From: Parus major
Lineage: Eukaryota > Chordata > Aves > Passeriformes > Paridae
NCBI RefSeq assembly: GCF_001522545.3
Contig: NC_031774.1
Span: 50,931,363-50,995,362, forward strand
DNA length: 64,000 nucleotides
Direction of reading: 5' to 3'
Shown: piece after piece, positions 38,604 through 50,571 of the stretch
How the letters are laid out: each line of letters starts with the position of its first letter
How positions within the stretch are numbered: position 1 is the first letter of the stretch
Notes under the pieces: model-generated
Databases searched by the model: none
Told to the model about the DNA's origin: nothing
Seen by the model: only the letters and a program-made list of their open reading frames with translations
Position numbers and translations under genes: made by a program

Positions 38604-41244
38604 CATGTTTTTTTATAGCTGTGCATATTTTGAGATGGTGAAGAACAGACTGGGAGGGTAATTTTTCTGGTTTTTAAATTTTATTTGGATTGATATCTTT
38701 ACAATGTCTAACATTGTTAGGTTCGCTACAAAGGATTTCACTTCATCTTACAGTAAAAACAAAATATTATGCAAATTGCATAAAGGACTTCACAAGACTA
38801 TCCAGTTCATGTGAATACTAGCTAGCAAAGCAAGCTGTTGTTGGCTTTTGAAAAATCTGTCAACAATTAAGCTCATCAAAAGGAAATTCATAAGCCGATT
38901 TAGCAGAAATGTCTCACAAAGCCTGAGCCCTGTAAGGTACATTCATGTATTTACCTCAGTTAAAGTTCTATTCAAGAATTAAAGTAATTACCAAAGATTC
39001 ATATATTTGTACTAAAAGCTTGCAGAATGTACAAATCCAAATATAGAAAGAACCTCAAGATTTCTAAATTACTGCAATTTGGAGTCATTTGCAGAATGAT
39101 TTTCCAACAGGAATAAATCAGTGTTCCAAGCCTTCTCACATTATTCTGAGAAATATCACCTTTCAAAAAGTAGTACAAAAAAGTGAAAGATATCTAACGC
39201 CTATACTCAGTGTCCATTTACCAACATACATCTTATGTTCTTCTGTGAAACAAAACCCAGGTCCTCATTAACTGCATTTAGAACATTCTATAGTCTTTAT
39301 TTAAGACAGAGGACAAGGTTTTAAGAGGGTTCCACAGAATATGAGAGTTCCTCAATCCTGAAACCAAAGAAAGTAATCCAACAAAAGAATATGTTTGTAC
39401 TGTAAACTGTCTCTCCATCTCCCAAAATCCCGTTATAGAGCACACAGAGCCTTGCAAAGGAACAGGAGTTCTTTTGTCTTGTGACTTGTCCAAACCATGC
39501 TTAGCAATCTAGAGAAGTCTCTTCAGGAAACTACAGGCTTCATTATGGAAATTCTCTCTTCACTGCATGTTAATTTGATTATTTTTATTCAGAATTTTGC
39601 ACGTATACACCACTTGACCAGATCTGACTCATCACACTTGCCCTGTGTTTAAGATTTTATTCTAGCTTCTTCCAGTAATGAATTTGTGTTGATTTTGTAA
39701 GATCCTGTTCATGACCTTAAAGCTGGTTCATAGGGTCAGACCTTTCATTTTTCTGTGTTCAGCTATTACTTTCTGCCACTGCTCTTCCATTATTCAACCT
39801 CCAGTCTTACAGGAATAGGACTTGGCTGATGCTTATTTTTGCGAAATTCTTTGCCTTCTGATTTCAGGAATTTTGTAACTCTGTGCTTCAGAGTGTCTGA
39901 TTAAATCTGCATTAGGATTCTGTCCTTAATCTAGAGTTCAGCAAATGTTTTAGCTTTGGTCTCAGGCAACTTGTAAGAACAAAGCTAAGAACATTTATGT
40001 TTTATTGGGAGAAATCTATTGGGGAGCAACGACTACACTCTCTTGCCACATTTGTAGATGACACTTACTAGCTACTGTTTGTTTCCTTTTACATATAAGC
40101 ACAGTGCATATAACGCCAGAAAAAAAAATCAATGTTGAAGTGAATTCAAGGTTGTATGACTGTACTAGAAGTTTGAAAACTCAGTAGTAATTGTGCCATT
40201 TCTCCCCAAATAAACAGTCCAATACTTAACTTTATTTGACTGAGTCCAAATATTAAGATAGAAATCATATAGGTGTGAAACAAGCAATTGCCATCCCATC
40301 CTGTAAAAATACTACACATGAGCTGTACAGCTATGATTAATCACAATACTGTTCATCGTTCCAAATCAGACTCAGTGATTTTTATAGACATCTGTTTTCT
40401 TTCAATTTACCACATACATGGATGTAGTGTCACTATTACAGAGATTTGACTCATCGAAAAACATCACAAGTCAACCACTAAATCAGTGAGGAATATGCAC
40501 CCCATCAGAAGCCATGAATAATATAAGATCCATATGGGCTTGGATAAAATTACTGGATTTGCCAGGCCATCAGGCTTTTTGCATGCTGCCTTGCTGGAGA
40601 TGAGGTGGTGCTCAGCAAGCAAGCTTTCTGAGCAGCCAGCAGCCACGAAGCTCATGGTAGCTGGTGGACATAACTATCTTCTACTCAGTCTAAATGAGGG
40701 AGCAAGAAAATACTCCTTTTGTTTAGCAATAAATATAACAATAGAAGCTACAGGCTAAAACACGAATCAGCATGACAAGGTTGGAGAAGGAACTGGGCGG
40801 TGCAGCCTGAGGGATCTCCTCCAGAGTCAAACGCACAAGCGGGAGTTGGACTTTACTTGTTATAACTACTTCTTGTCAGAAGAAAATAACATGCAGGAGA
40901 ATAAGAAGACAGTCTAGAGAACGGTTTGCAGAGGGTAATGAACACAGTAGTACAACCTTCAAAGAAAAGCAGAAAGCTTCTGGGGGAAAGTGATAGCTGC
41001 TGAAGGACTGATCACGGCTGGGGCCAGGGACAGCACAACCCTGATGCTGCTCACAACAGGGACATGCTGTGTTAGAGCCAGCACTACTATAACCAGTGGA
41101 GACACTGCTCCTGCTCCACAGTGCCAAGCTCTTCTGCCATCACAGAGGGCCTGGGCTGCAAAGGTGGGACACCAAAGACCCAGGTAATTCACACCTGTTT
41201 CTGCCACACTTCTCCTCCCATGACACCACCCTGTATTATACAAG

Positions 41245-41520
41245 AGGATGGAGGCAGGCTCTGCTTAGTGGTGGCAAGAAATAGGACAAGAGGCAATGAG
41301 CAGAAACTAGAGCACAAGGAGTTCCACCCAAACATAAGGTAGAACTTCTTTACTCTGTTGGACAGATTAACCAGAGAGGGTGTGGAATTTCCTTCTCTGG
41401 GGATATTCAAAAGCTGTCTGGACACAATCCTGAATAATGCACTGCAGGGCACCCTTCTTGAGCAGGGAGGTAGGACTAGATGACCTCCAGTGCTCCTTTC
41501 CCACCTTACTGATTCTGTGT
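41245..41520 (+). mobile_element. CR1 LINE 3' end
   Basis: 'ggatggaggcaggctctgct' then 'aaataggacaagaggcaatg' begin the homology. The ORF2 tail and 3' UTR pattern follow ('aacttctttactctgttgga', 'ccagagagggtgtggaattt', 'gagcagggaggtaggactag', 'atgacctccagtgctccttt'), ending in 'ttactgattctgtgt'. This matches the chicken-type CR1 3' end class. It is truncated at the 5' side and has no coding capacity. Confidence 0.93.
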
Positions 41521-41802
41521 TAAATTTCTTGGCTCAAAAACATTCTCACACCAGGAGAAGAAGCTGGCACCAAGCATGTGCTTCCATTGGAACTGCTCAT
41601 CTGGGTTCAAATCTGAATTCAAAGTGGGAATTCCACCCTTGGAGTACTCTGCTCTCAAGAGAAACAGCATGGTTATTACCAGCTCCAAGGCAACCAGCTG
41701 GCACATAGCAGCAGGGGATAACTGTGCACATCCTATTTTGGGGCATCATATCCCCCATGTCCCTCCATGGATCTAGCTGTTATTTCACAATTTGTGCTTG
41801 AA
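41521..41802. other. Short unannotated spacer
   Basis: Nothing recognised. Short overlapping frames on both strands are not supported as genes. Confidence 0.5.
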
Positions 41803-41846
41803 GCAATTGAAAGACTCTCACTGACTTCACTAGGTTTAAATCAGAT
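41803..41846. repeat. Ancient amniote repeat remnant
   Basis: 'attgaaagactctcactgac' followed by 'ttcactaggtttaaatcaga' resembles the 'cccattgacttcagtgggctttggatcagg' core of old amniote repeats. Confidence 0.4.
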
Positions 41847-44780
41847 ATTTAGTAGAAATTGATGATGGAGAATGGCTAAAGGCTGCAAGATTTAGCAAGT
41901 ATTTTTATGAGGAAATGCACAATTGCTACTTGCTGCATACCAAAATGCATACCTGAGAAGCATAAAAGTAACAAAATAACTTCAGGCTCCAAACCCCTAT
42001 TTTAACTCTGAATTCAGGTATTTTAACTGAAGAGACCAAAAACAAGCTTGAATTTATTTTCTCTAGCTTTTCCTACTGACTTTTCTCTGAATTCTTCTAC
42101 TATGCATCCTACATTGAGGTTCATCTCTCTGCCCTCAGTCAGAGTATAGAGTTGGATGCCTAATTTTAAGTTGTTACCTTTGTGATTCTTTACTGCCATA
42201 ATTTTCTTTCCAAATTAGGTTAATGTAATTATTGTAGTACAACAGTATTCAATTTTTACAAAACACCTATTTGATAGTTAAGCTGTGTGCAACTTTTGGC
42301 AGCCTACTGACATAGCAAAGAGGCCAGATTTGCAGAAAAACTGTCTCCTCCTGCAGATCTTCTAAGAACTATCTCGTATTGAGCATATTAAAAAAAGTTT
42401 TGAACATCTTCTGAAAGCTAAGCATTTTATGAAGGAAAGGAAAAACAGGTTGGCGTAACTAAAGAACACAGAGCACAGAAAAGGCAAATAATTTGTGCTA
42501 AGGCAGTCAGGAAATCTCAAGCCTAGAAAGACCATGCAGAAAACTTGTCTGTATTTTGCCAGTGCTACTGAACAATACCCTACTGCCTGGCTTTTTAAAT
42601 AGTTTTTAGCATTTGGCCCTTTTTTAATGTGTAATTGTGTTATGGATACTAATTTCCTCAGAACTAAGTATAATTATTCTTCTAAATATTTGGTCCATCT
42701 CTATTGTAAGCTCTTCTTAAGACAGCTACAAAATATTGCTAATATTTTTGAGTTAATAGTGCATTTAGAAGGTCATGTCAGGTTATTGCTGGGAGGATTA
42801 AAAGATTTTCTTTCCACCAAAGCCCTTTGTTATAAGAAACCAAGGAAATTTAAAACAGGATTTATTCCTTAGAACCACGACAAACCAACAGAGTACCGTG
42901 GCAAGAGCATGAAGTAAGAGCACTCTGGGCCAGGAAATTTACAAAGAGAGCTTTCTTCAAACTCAAAAGTTGAGTTGAAATTTTAAAGCTCTTAATGGTT
43001 CTTCATTAAGGGCAGCAAAAGACAACTGGTTTCACAGTCATTCCCACTTACAATTTCTCTTTCAAAAGACTCTGGTACAATAACTGGTAAGCTAGTGGCT
43101 GTCACTTACACAGGCAGACATTCCTGGCGCATATAAGCTTCATTTGGTACTTGTCAAGGCAAGCCCTGCTGACTGCTCCCACTGCCACTGGCAGGAAGAA
43201 AGGACAGTGATGAGCATCATTTCAGTGGAGAAACAGGAAAGATAGGCAGGAAGGAAGAAAATAAAAATGAGAACCCTGGAAAGTTTGGTCTTAGATGTCA
43301 AAACAAATCCACTGACAGATATAATGGATTTTCCCAACAGATGTTACTTAGAAACAAACAAGTCTCCCAAGCCTTAGAATCATGCCTGTAGGAAGTTTTA
43401 AGTCAGGTCTGCATCTTTGTAGGAGTGCTGTCATTATATTAGTCAAGTGCTAAGAGAGAGTAATGACGATATCAGGGTGACTGGTAGGTCAGTTGAAGTG
43501 GACATGCCCTCTGATTTAGTTTCAGACTGGAATGCACCAGCCCTATGAAGTGATTGTGCATGTCCCAGAATCCATTGCTCAAAAGTAATTTATTTGGAGC
43601 ATGTCAAAACCCAGCAAATCCTACTGTTACCAAGTCATTAGGTATTGTGGTTGTTTCTTAATCTTTTAGAATGATCTCTCAAATAGACACAGCTTAGACC
43701 TTGCTTTCCATGTGTACCTTATTCTGAAAAAAAATCTACTTAGATATATTTTCTCTGTCATTAAAGTTAACTTAACATGACATCCACTTCTAACATTGCA
43801 TCAAATTTTTGAGCAACTGAAAGTAAGAGCATTGGTCACATGCTCATGTTCTACTGGAACTGGGCCTATAAATATTCTGACCATTTCCAAATGAATGTAT
43901 CATGCCATAATGGATATCCTGAAAAAGATATGATGCAACAGCACCAACAGAAATATTTATATACTGTTTTTACAGATTTCGTCAACAGGTGGCTTTCATC
44001 TACTACACAGTATTCCTAGCTTTGCTACTGCAACACTGTGAGCAGATGTTTTTAGGTATCATCAATAGGATTACTCTAGAATTTGCTCATCATAAGTCAG
44101 CACACTGCAATGTCCTTTGTGGTGGGCAGTTAATATATCCTGCTTCCATCAGTTCATCTATATGATAGTTCACGGGAGGATGAATGAGCTCACTTCTATT
44201 TGAGATGACAGCTTGATGCAGCATTTCAAGGCTTAGCCTAACATGCCCTTACTTGAGGTCAGCCAGCAACCAGTCCCAGAAAACATGTTTGTTAGATGTA
44301 ACTGAAAACAGTTTAGCACTTGCATTAAAGTAATAATTAAACATGAACAGTGTCCCTTGATGTTGTTTAAATGAATGACACATTCCATGCCCAGAGCAGT
44401 TTTCAACCCAGTTTTGTGACAGACAAAACACAATAACTGATCCAAGAAAGAATTAATGAAAAGAGTACCAAGAGGTTAAGCAGCTATCATTCTGACTGCA
44501 CCATACATTCTGGTGTCTCTCGTATAATGTACCTCAACAAAAAGGTGGAGCTCAGTCACATCCAGTGTGCCTCCACTAAAACAGCTGGCACAAACCAACA
44601 TATGGGCTTGTTTGCAGCTTCCTCTTGAGGGCTCTTACATAAGCATGGAGACCATACCCAAGAGAAAGGGAGACAGACAGAAAGTAACTAGATAAAATTT
44701 TCAAAGAAAAACATTATTTACATGCATCTACCTTTGTAATTCTAACCTGAACAGAAAAAGGAAAAATAAGCTTTTTCCTC

Positions 44781-44835
44781 AACTGTGTAAACACTAATTT
44801 AAAATAGCTTTTCATAGAGATTTGTTTACACAGTT
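44781..44835. repeat. 13-bp perfect inverted repeat containing two forkhead-type sites
   Basis: The arms AACTGTGTAAACA (44781-44793) and TGTTTACACAGTT (44823-44835) are exact reverse complements separated by 29 bases. Each arm holds GTAAACA, the forkhead (FOX) binding core, in opposite orientation. The structure could be a paired regulatory site, a short hairpin or the ends of a small decayed element; nothing else distinguishes these. Confidence 0.8.
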
Positions 44836-45999
44836 TCTATCAGCTAGACATTTCCCAGAAACCCAGAGCAATTGATACTACTGACATCTCTACCCAGAAG
44901 TTTCTCTTCTGTCTATAAATCACAATGCTAAGATGAGAACCCTAAGCCAGTTAACTCTAGACACACTGCAAAAAGCTACTAGGCAGTAGGTGAGCACTTA
45001 GAGAAATTAACTTTTATTTGGGTAACTAAGAGGAACTTTGCTCTTTTCTATATGAGCTGGAGACAGCTGCAAAAATGGGGCAGGAACAAACAGGTTGGGA
45101 TGCCCCATTACTTGGCTTATTTGAGTCATTAGGAATGCTCTGTACCGTAAAAGAGTATATATCTCCACTTAGACTTATGAAAAGAATCTAAAAAACCAGT
45201 CCAGAAGCAAAGACATAATTAAGTAACTGAATCCCAGTCCCTGATGTCTTCCTTTCCAAGTGACATTCCTGAGGTGCCTGTTTCCAGGTATACTTCCGAA
45301 CTGGCTTTCCTAGTTCTAACAATGCTTCCCAGTTTAGCATCTGCAAATGAGGCTCCTCATTATACACAGAGTTTGGGCATTTTAATTCATATGAGCTATA
45401 TTAGAACAGCTGCCTTCAGCACTATAACATTTATTTCTTGTGTATCTAAGCTATATTCAAAAGGGCACCTGGCCACAGAACTGCTTTGTACCTGGTCTGT
45501 GCCATGTGAGGGGACACTGGCTCACATGAAGAAGAAGAGATGGCTCAGCCTCAGACAGCTGGTGAGGTTACTGTGCTCAAGTGTCCCCTTCACTCCTCCT
45601 GAGCTGATATTTGAGCTCTTCACAAACCAGCTGCTGAACCACTGGAGTTATTTAGCTCTTTAAGGGCGGGGTAAACAGCTAGAGGTGATAACCACATTAG
45701 CTGTCTCAAACTGGCAGCAACACATAAATCAATCAGAGGCCTCTAGGCACATTGAAATGGAATACACAGACACCAGCAAACTAAGCAGGAAGCTAATTAA
45801 ACCAGCCATTAGGAAATACAAAGACAAGTGCAGTATAAGATTGTGCACACACACTCACACAGACACACACTCACAAATGGCTCAATCTCAGCCTTGGTTT
45901 TCTGTTCTTCCTCTGCTGAGAGACTTTCAACCTACATCTGCCAGCAGAAAGTCAGCCACCAAGATGCCAGAGCAGGTTCCCACTGTCCTGTTCACCATC

Positions 46000-46016
46000 C
46001 ACACACACACACACAC
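46000..46016. repeat. (CA)8 microsatellite
   Basis: Short perfect CA run. An interrupted CA-rich run lies at 45845-45875. Confidence 0.9.
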
Positions 46017-46655
46017 TTTTTTATTTCCTTCCTTTTTAAAAAAATAACATTTCACTTTCTAGATGCCTATTAGTCTTAATGAATAGATCTACCTCTCCTT
46101 TCTCTGTAGTAAATATTCAAAGACAGATTTTCTATAAATCATTCTTTTTCTTACCCCTCCAGAAACTGCATAGGGAAAATTCAGCAGGAATATACATAGC
46201 AGGGCATCAAGTAGCCCTGGACAGTGTTACATCATTGAAAAGATGGTGAAAATATGTTTTAATTCACCAAAACAGGCAAAAAATCTCAATATCTACCAAT
46301 TGAAAGGTAAGACCCCTAAGGAATGCTTGATTCAACACCACAAAACAGGCCTTTTTCTGATGAAATTATACATATTGTCGACACACTTTTTTTTCTGTAA
46401 CCACAAGCAAGACAGAAGAGAAAGAGGATGAGAACACATTTCCCTCAGTTTTAAGATGTGGGCTGAACCCCACAGGGATTGATGTGGTCAGAACACAGCC
46501 AGGTGGCACAAACTCAGAAACAGACTGATAGGTTCTATGGGTATTTCACTAGCAAAAACTAGCCCAGAAAAGATTGGCATAGAGGGAGAAAAGGTAGGTG
46601 GAAAGGCAGGTAAATGCCAGTGACACCTAAAGATATCCTAAGCTAAAGAGACATT

Positions 46656-46704
46656 TAAATATAATTCCTTACATTATTAATAAATATAATTCCTCACATT
46701 AATC
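46656..46704. repeat. 25-bp tandem duplication
   Basis: 'taaatataattccttacatt' at 46656 recurs at 46681 with one T-to-C change; the spacing is 25 bases. Confidence 0.9.
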
Positions 46705-49073
46705 TAGCCCACTAGTTCTGGTGATTCAGTTGTCTGTACAAAGAATTGCTCTATTCTGCCAAAAAGCTGCATATCTATGGCAACATGTGGAGAATTTCAG
46801 CCATCGCCTTATCTGCACCGATCATTTATTTTCTTGGGATAAAAGCAGAAGCTGCAATGGCAAGAAAGTAAAAATATTATGCTTCTTCATACATTCTTTT
46901 TGTACAGTTTGGAGAGCACTTCCCCTCTTCTTTATGCTCAGCACTGGCAGATAACGTGACTTCCCTTCTAGAACCACACACACTGTGTGTACGGGTTGTG
47001 TCCACCACCAACCTACAGAACCATTCTAAGTAAAAACACATAAAAGAGAAGTGTACTTAAAAATAGAGTCACAATCATGTACTGTACTCAGCGTGCTTAA
47101 ACAGTGCACGTAATACAGTTCAGTGTAATAACCACTCGCTACTCAGGTTTCTAACATGAAGGAAAATACAGAATGGAACCATAGTTCAGCCTGGAACTAA
47201 TTCTGGAGTACAGCCAGACTCATGCAATCCATAAAAATTCCAGTGTCAAAATGATGTGTCCCATTGTCTTGATGCCTTGATCAAGGTTTCTAAGTTTCTC
47301 ATTTTTCTGACATCTTCCACACTAACAAACTTAGAGTGAACATATGTTAAACTAACTGCACCACCACTGAAGTTCTGCTAAAGAATCTACTCCTTTCAAA
47401 TTTTTTTAATCAGCATATGTAGCAATGAATGCTGTCCTTGTGTAGCTAGTTCTCTTCTGTACAAATTAAAGAATCCCTTGAAAGTGTAATGAAAATGCAA
47501 ACATTATTGCAAAAATTCCCTTTACCTGCAACACCTTACCAAGTTACATTCTTTACTTATCAGCCGCTGATGAACAAGAAAAAACAGTAACACTTAGCCA
47601 TCCCATCAAAAATCCTAAATCACAGAGCTCCCAATAATCACAGATGTCTTCAGAAAATAAATCAGCATCCCCTTGTTATATACTTAATATTTCCACATTT
47701 TTACTCAGGTTTCTCATCGGAACAAAAATTAGGAAATCAATTTTATTAATAGGATTTTTTTTAAGTTTATTTTTCCATTTCCTTCAGTTATTTGCATGGG
47801 AGAATCAGAATGCCAATTTACCAGACCATATGGAATAGAGGTAGAATGCACAAGTACTCTGCATTTTCATAAAGACTCTCCTAATCCCCTGAAAATCCAC
47901 TGAAAGAATAAGAAAAAGCAATTCATATTATAACACTGCAAACTTTCTTAAGATTGTTAAGCAACCTCTGCATTCCTGGTGGGATATGGGTTCCTCTTTC
48001 CCCCAGCTGTAAGCTCCAGCCAGCAGATCACAGATGCTCCCAACCAAAGCAGCCACATGCACCTGGCAAGGGAGGAGTCTTGCCAGGGGATGTGAGCAAT
48101 GCCACACCTGCCTCCCCCAGTGGTGCACCAGCCAGTGGGGGATTGGATCCAGCAAGAGAGGAATGCATGGTTAGAGACCTCCAGTTCTCAGAGACTGAAT
48201 ACATATGAAGACTATGATTTTTTTAAGCCAAATTCTTATTAAAAACAATAGAAATTCGGGTGTACAAATCCCTTAGTCTCTGTCCAGCCAAAGCAATTCC
48301 TCTCCCCCCAGCCTCTAGCTGCTACCCATTGGTTAGCACTGCTGGTACCATTTTTTAGAAGGATTTGTTGCACAAAGAGAGAGACTTATTAAAAACAGAA
48401 AAGAATGTGTTGTGCCTCTGTAGCCAGAATCATAGTTTAAAAATCTGTGTGCCGTATTTTCCTGAATGCTCAAAAGATACAAAAGAGTTATAAACCCATA
48501 GGAACCACCTAAGTTCAATTATATGGCTGGTTTTCATCTCCAGTTATTCAAAGGAGGTATGTTCACTACTGCACCTGGCACAGCACATTTCCAGAAGAAA
48601 CTCTAAAAAATCATGTTTTCATTAGTAACTTTTTTTCTTTTTTAAAACTTCTCTCCACTATTTATTGATTCAGATTGGTGATTCGTTTTAGCGTAACAGT
48701 CTAAAACAAAAATATTTTCATCTTATTTTATGATTATTCTCTTTTGCTATAAAAAACCACTGAGCTATCAGGTCAACACTCTTTAGATTCCTCTTTTGCC
48801 TTTCCACTTCACTCTGTAGCTGGATTGACTAAAACACAAGAAGGATGGTTACCTATTTTGAGCTAACAAGTTGTAATTGTTTTCTGTGTTCAAGGTGAAA
48901 TTCACCCAGGAGAACTAGCAGCTTAGTGCACATTTGTCAGCAGACCCTGTACTACTTGTACAACCATCTCTTCTATTAGTTTCCATTTAAGTAATGTGAG
49001 TTCAGTTAGATATTTGTGATTTTGCCAGGAATGAAGAGGAGGAAATAAAGCAACCCTTTAAAAACTCTCAAAG

Positions 49074-49085
49074 CCACTGGAGGGC
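49074..49085 (+). promoter_or_regulatory. Possible CTCF core motif
   Basis: CCACTGGAGGGC matches 11 of 12 positions of CCASYAGRKGGC. It points away from the similar match at 10040-10051. Occupancy cannot be judged from sequence. Confidence 0.3.
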
Positions 49086-50189
49086 AAGTCAGCTGATGAG
49101 TATGTTTATTGCTCTTAAATAATTTGGGAAGAAAAGAGGAACCATTTCAGTGTTGAGAAACCTGTTAGTGAATAGACCAGAGTCTAGGTAAATTGCTATG
49201 TTTTCTTTTTAATTTTTTTCTGCTCTGTAGATGACTATCACAGCAAGATTATTTTTTTTTTCTGTTACAATTATTTCTGAGATGAACAGAGACGTCCATT
49301 GTCAAAGCAGTGTCCCAGGGTGTCAGCTGCCTGCCTGCATGCCAGAAGCCCAAATCTGTGATATTACAGACATACTGCCAAGTTTCAGCCAGTGATCCAG
49401 CCATTGCCCAATGCTGTTCATGAGCACTAATAAAACTGTCAGGTGTGACTCAGACCAGACCAACCAGAAGTGACTACTGGCTCTAGGGAAGGGCTGTGGA
49501 AACAGGGACGCAGGAAGTATTCTGGACAACCTTCCTAATGGAGATGAAAAATAAATCAACTCAGACCATTCTATTTTTTTCCATATTTATGGCCCACAGA
49601 TTAAGGGAAAAAAAGAAAATAGGATCTCAAGTTCAGAAAGATTGTGACACAAACTGAACATGCCCTCAGCATTTTCATCAGGAAACCAGTAAAAGAAAGT
49701 TCTTTAAAATACATTTCCATAAGATTCCTGGATGAAAACTGTACTATTATCACTTTGTTTTGAAGATTGACTAAAGCCCAGTTAGAAACAGAATGGTGGA
49801 ATATTAAGATACACTTCAAATTTGCAGAGCATCTGGCTGTGAAAAGCAGAAAAACCTTCCCAGGACAGGTTGAAAGGGTTGTCAATTAACCATTGGCTGT
49901 GAAACTGATGGGATTAAGTAAAAAAGACAAGTTCTGCACTTCAGCAGGAAAATCAAATAAACAACCAGAAAGAAGAAAAAAGCAAGTTAGCTGCAGAGCT
50001 GTAGATAAATCTTTAATACAACTATGTGAAAGTATGTTGGAAGTATAATTCTCTTGCAGGGATGGTGTTCTATGAGAGGTAACTAATCCACACCTTTTGG
50101 CACTTCTGATACCTCAAATCAAAAATAAATTTATGCAGACCTAGTCGAGAGAAGAAGAAGAACAAAAAAAAAAAAAAGTTTGGAATAAT

Positions 50190-50571
50190 CAATCTAGGAA
50201 GAAAAGCTGCAAGATTTGGGTTTGTTTAGTCTAGAAAAGAGACTGAGGAAAGACATAAGTCTTCAAATATGCAAGATGCTGTAATAAATATGACAGTGAT
50301 CAACTGTTCTTCAGGTTCAGCAAGGTTAGAAGAACAGTTCCGCTTACCGTGTGGTAAAAGAAGATTTGTTGGCTATTAGGACAAAATAACTAACAAAAAC
50401 AGCCATACACTGGAACAGCTCACTAAGGCTGGTCATGGAATCCTCATCACTGGAGTCCATTATGGAAAAGTTAGACACATCACTGTCAAAAATAGTCCTT
50501 GGCTCAGCCACAAAACAGAGAGATGGACTGGTTGCCTGAGCTCCCTCCCATTCCTACACTTCTATGATTTA
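50190..50571 (+). mobile_element. Old CR1 LINE 3' end
   Basis: 'gggtttgtttagtctagaaa' near 50218 is the decayed 'gggcttgtttagtctggaaa' block. 'ctggaacagctcactaaggc' near 50410 and 'gagagatggactggttgcct' near 50518 follow in the right order, and the copy ends 'ttcctacacttctatgattt'. The 'ggatggactagatgacc...ctacatttctatgattctatga' type of 3' end belongs to CR1 families shared widely among reptiles. It is heavily diverged and non-coding. An A-run at 50164-50177 lies just before the recognisable part. Confidence 0.8.

Larger units (their letters stand above)
34721..41244. other. Unique non-coding DNA with several simple repeats
   Basis: No gene is supported. Small repeats are listed separately (35803-35847, 37388-37432, 38583-38603), plus a perfect 11-bp tandem duplication 'atatcttcatt' at 38502-38523. 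40780-41240 is locally GC-richer and unrecognised; it directly precedes a CR1 3' end and could include an older, unalignable part of it. Confidence 0.5.
41847..50189. other. Unique non-coding DNA
   Basis: No gene or repeat family is recognised across 8.3 kb. The longest frame (45244-45663, plus, 139 codons) contains hydrophobic stretches but no known domain. (CA)-rich runs occur at 45845-45875 and 46000-46016. 47950-48330 is GC-richer and unrecognised. Individually listed items are the 44781-44835 inverted repeat, the 46656-46704 duplication and the 49074 motif. Confidence 0.5.

Noticed and set aside
41602..41614. 'gggttcaaatctg' as a tRNA B-box
   Set aside because: No A-box at the right distance and no cloverleaf can be drawn.
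45244..45663. 139-codon plus-strand ORF as a gene
   Set aside because: No domain, no splice or poly(A) context, and biased composition.
50164..50177. A14 run as a retroposon tail
   Set aside because: It lies just before a CR1 3' end, and CR1 elements do not end in poly(A).
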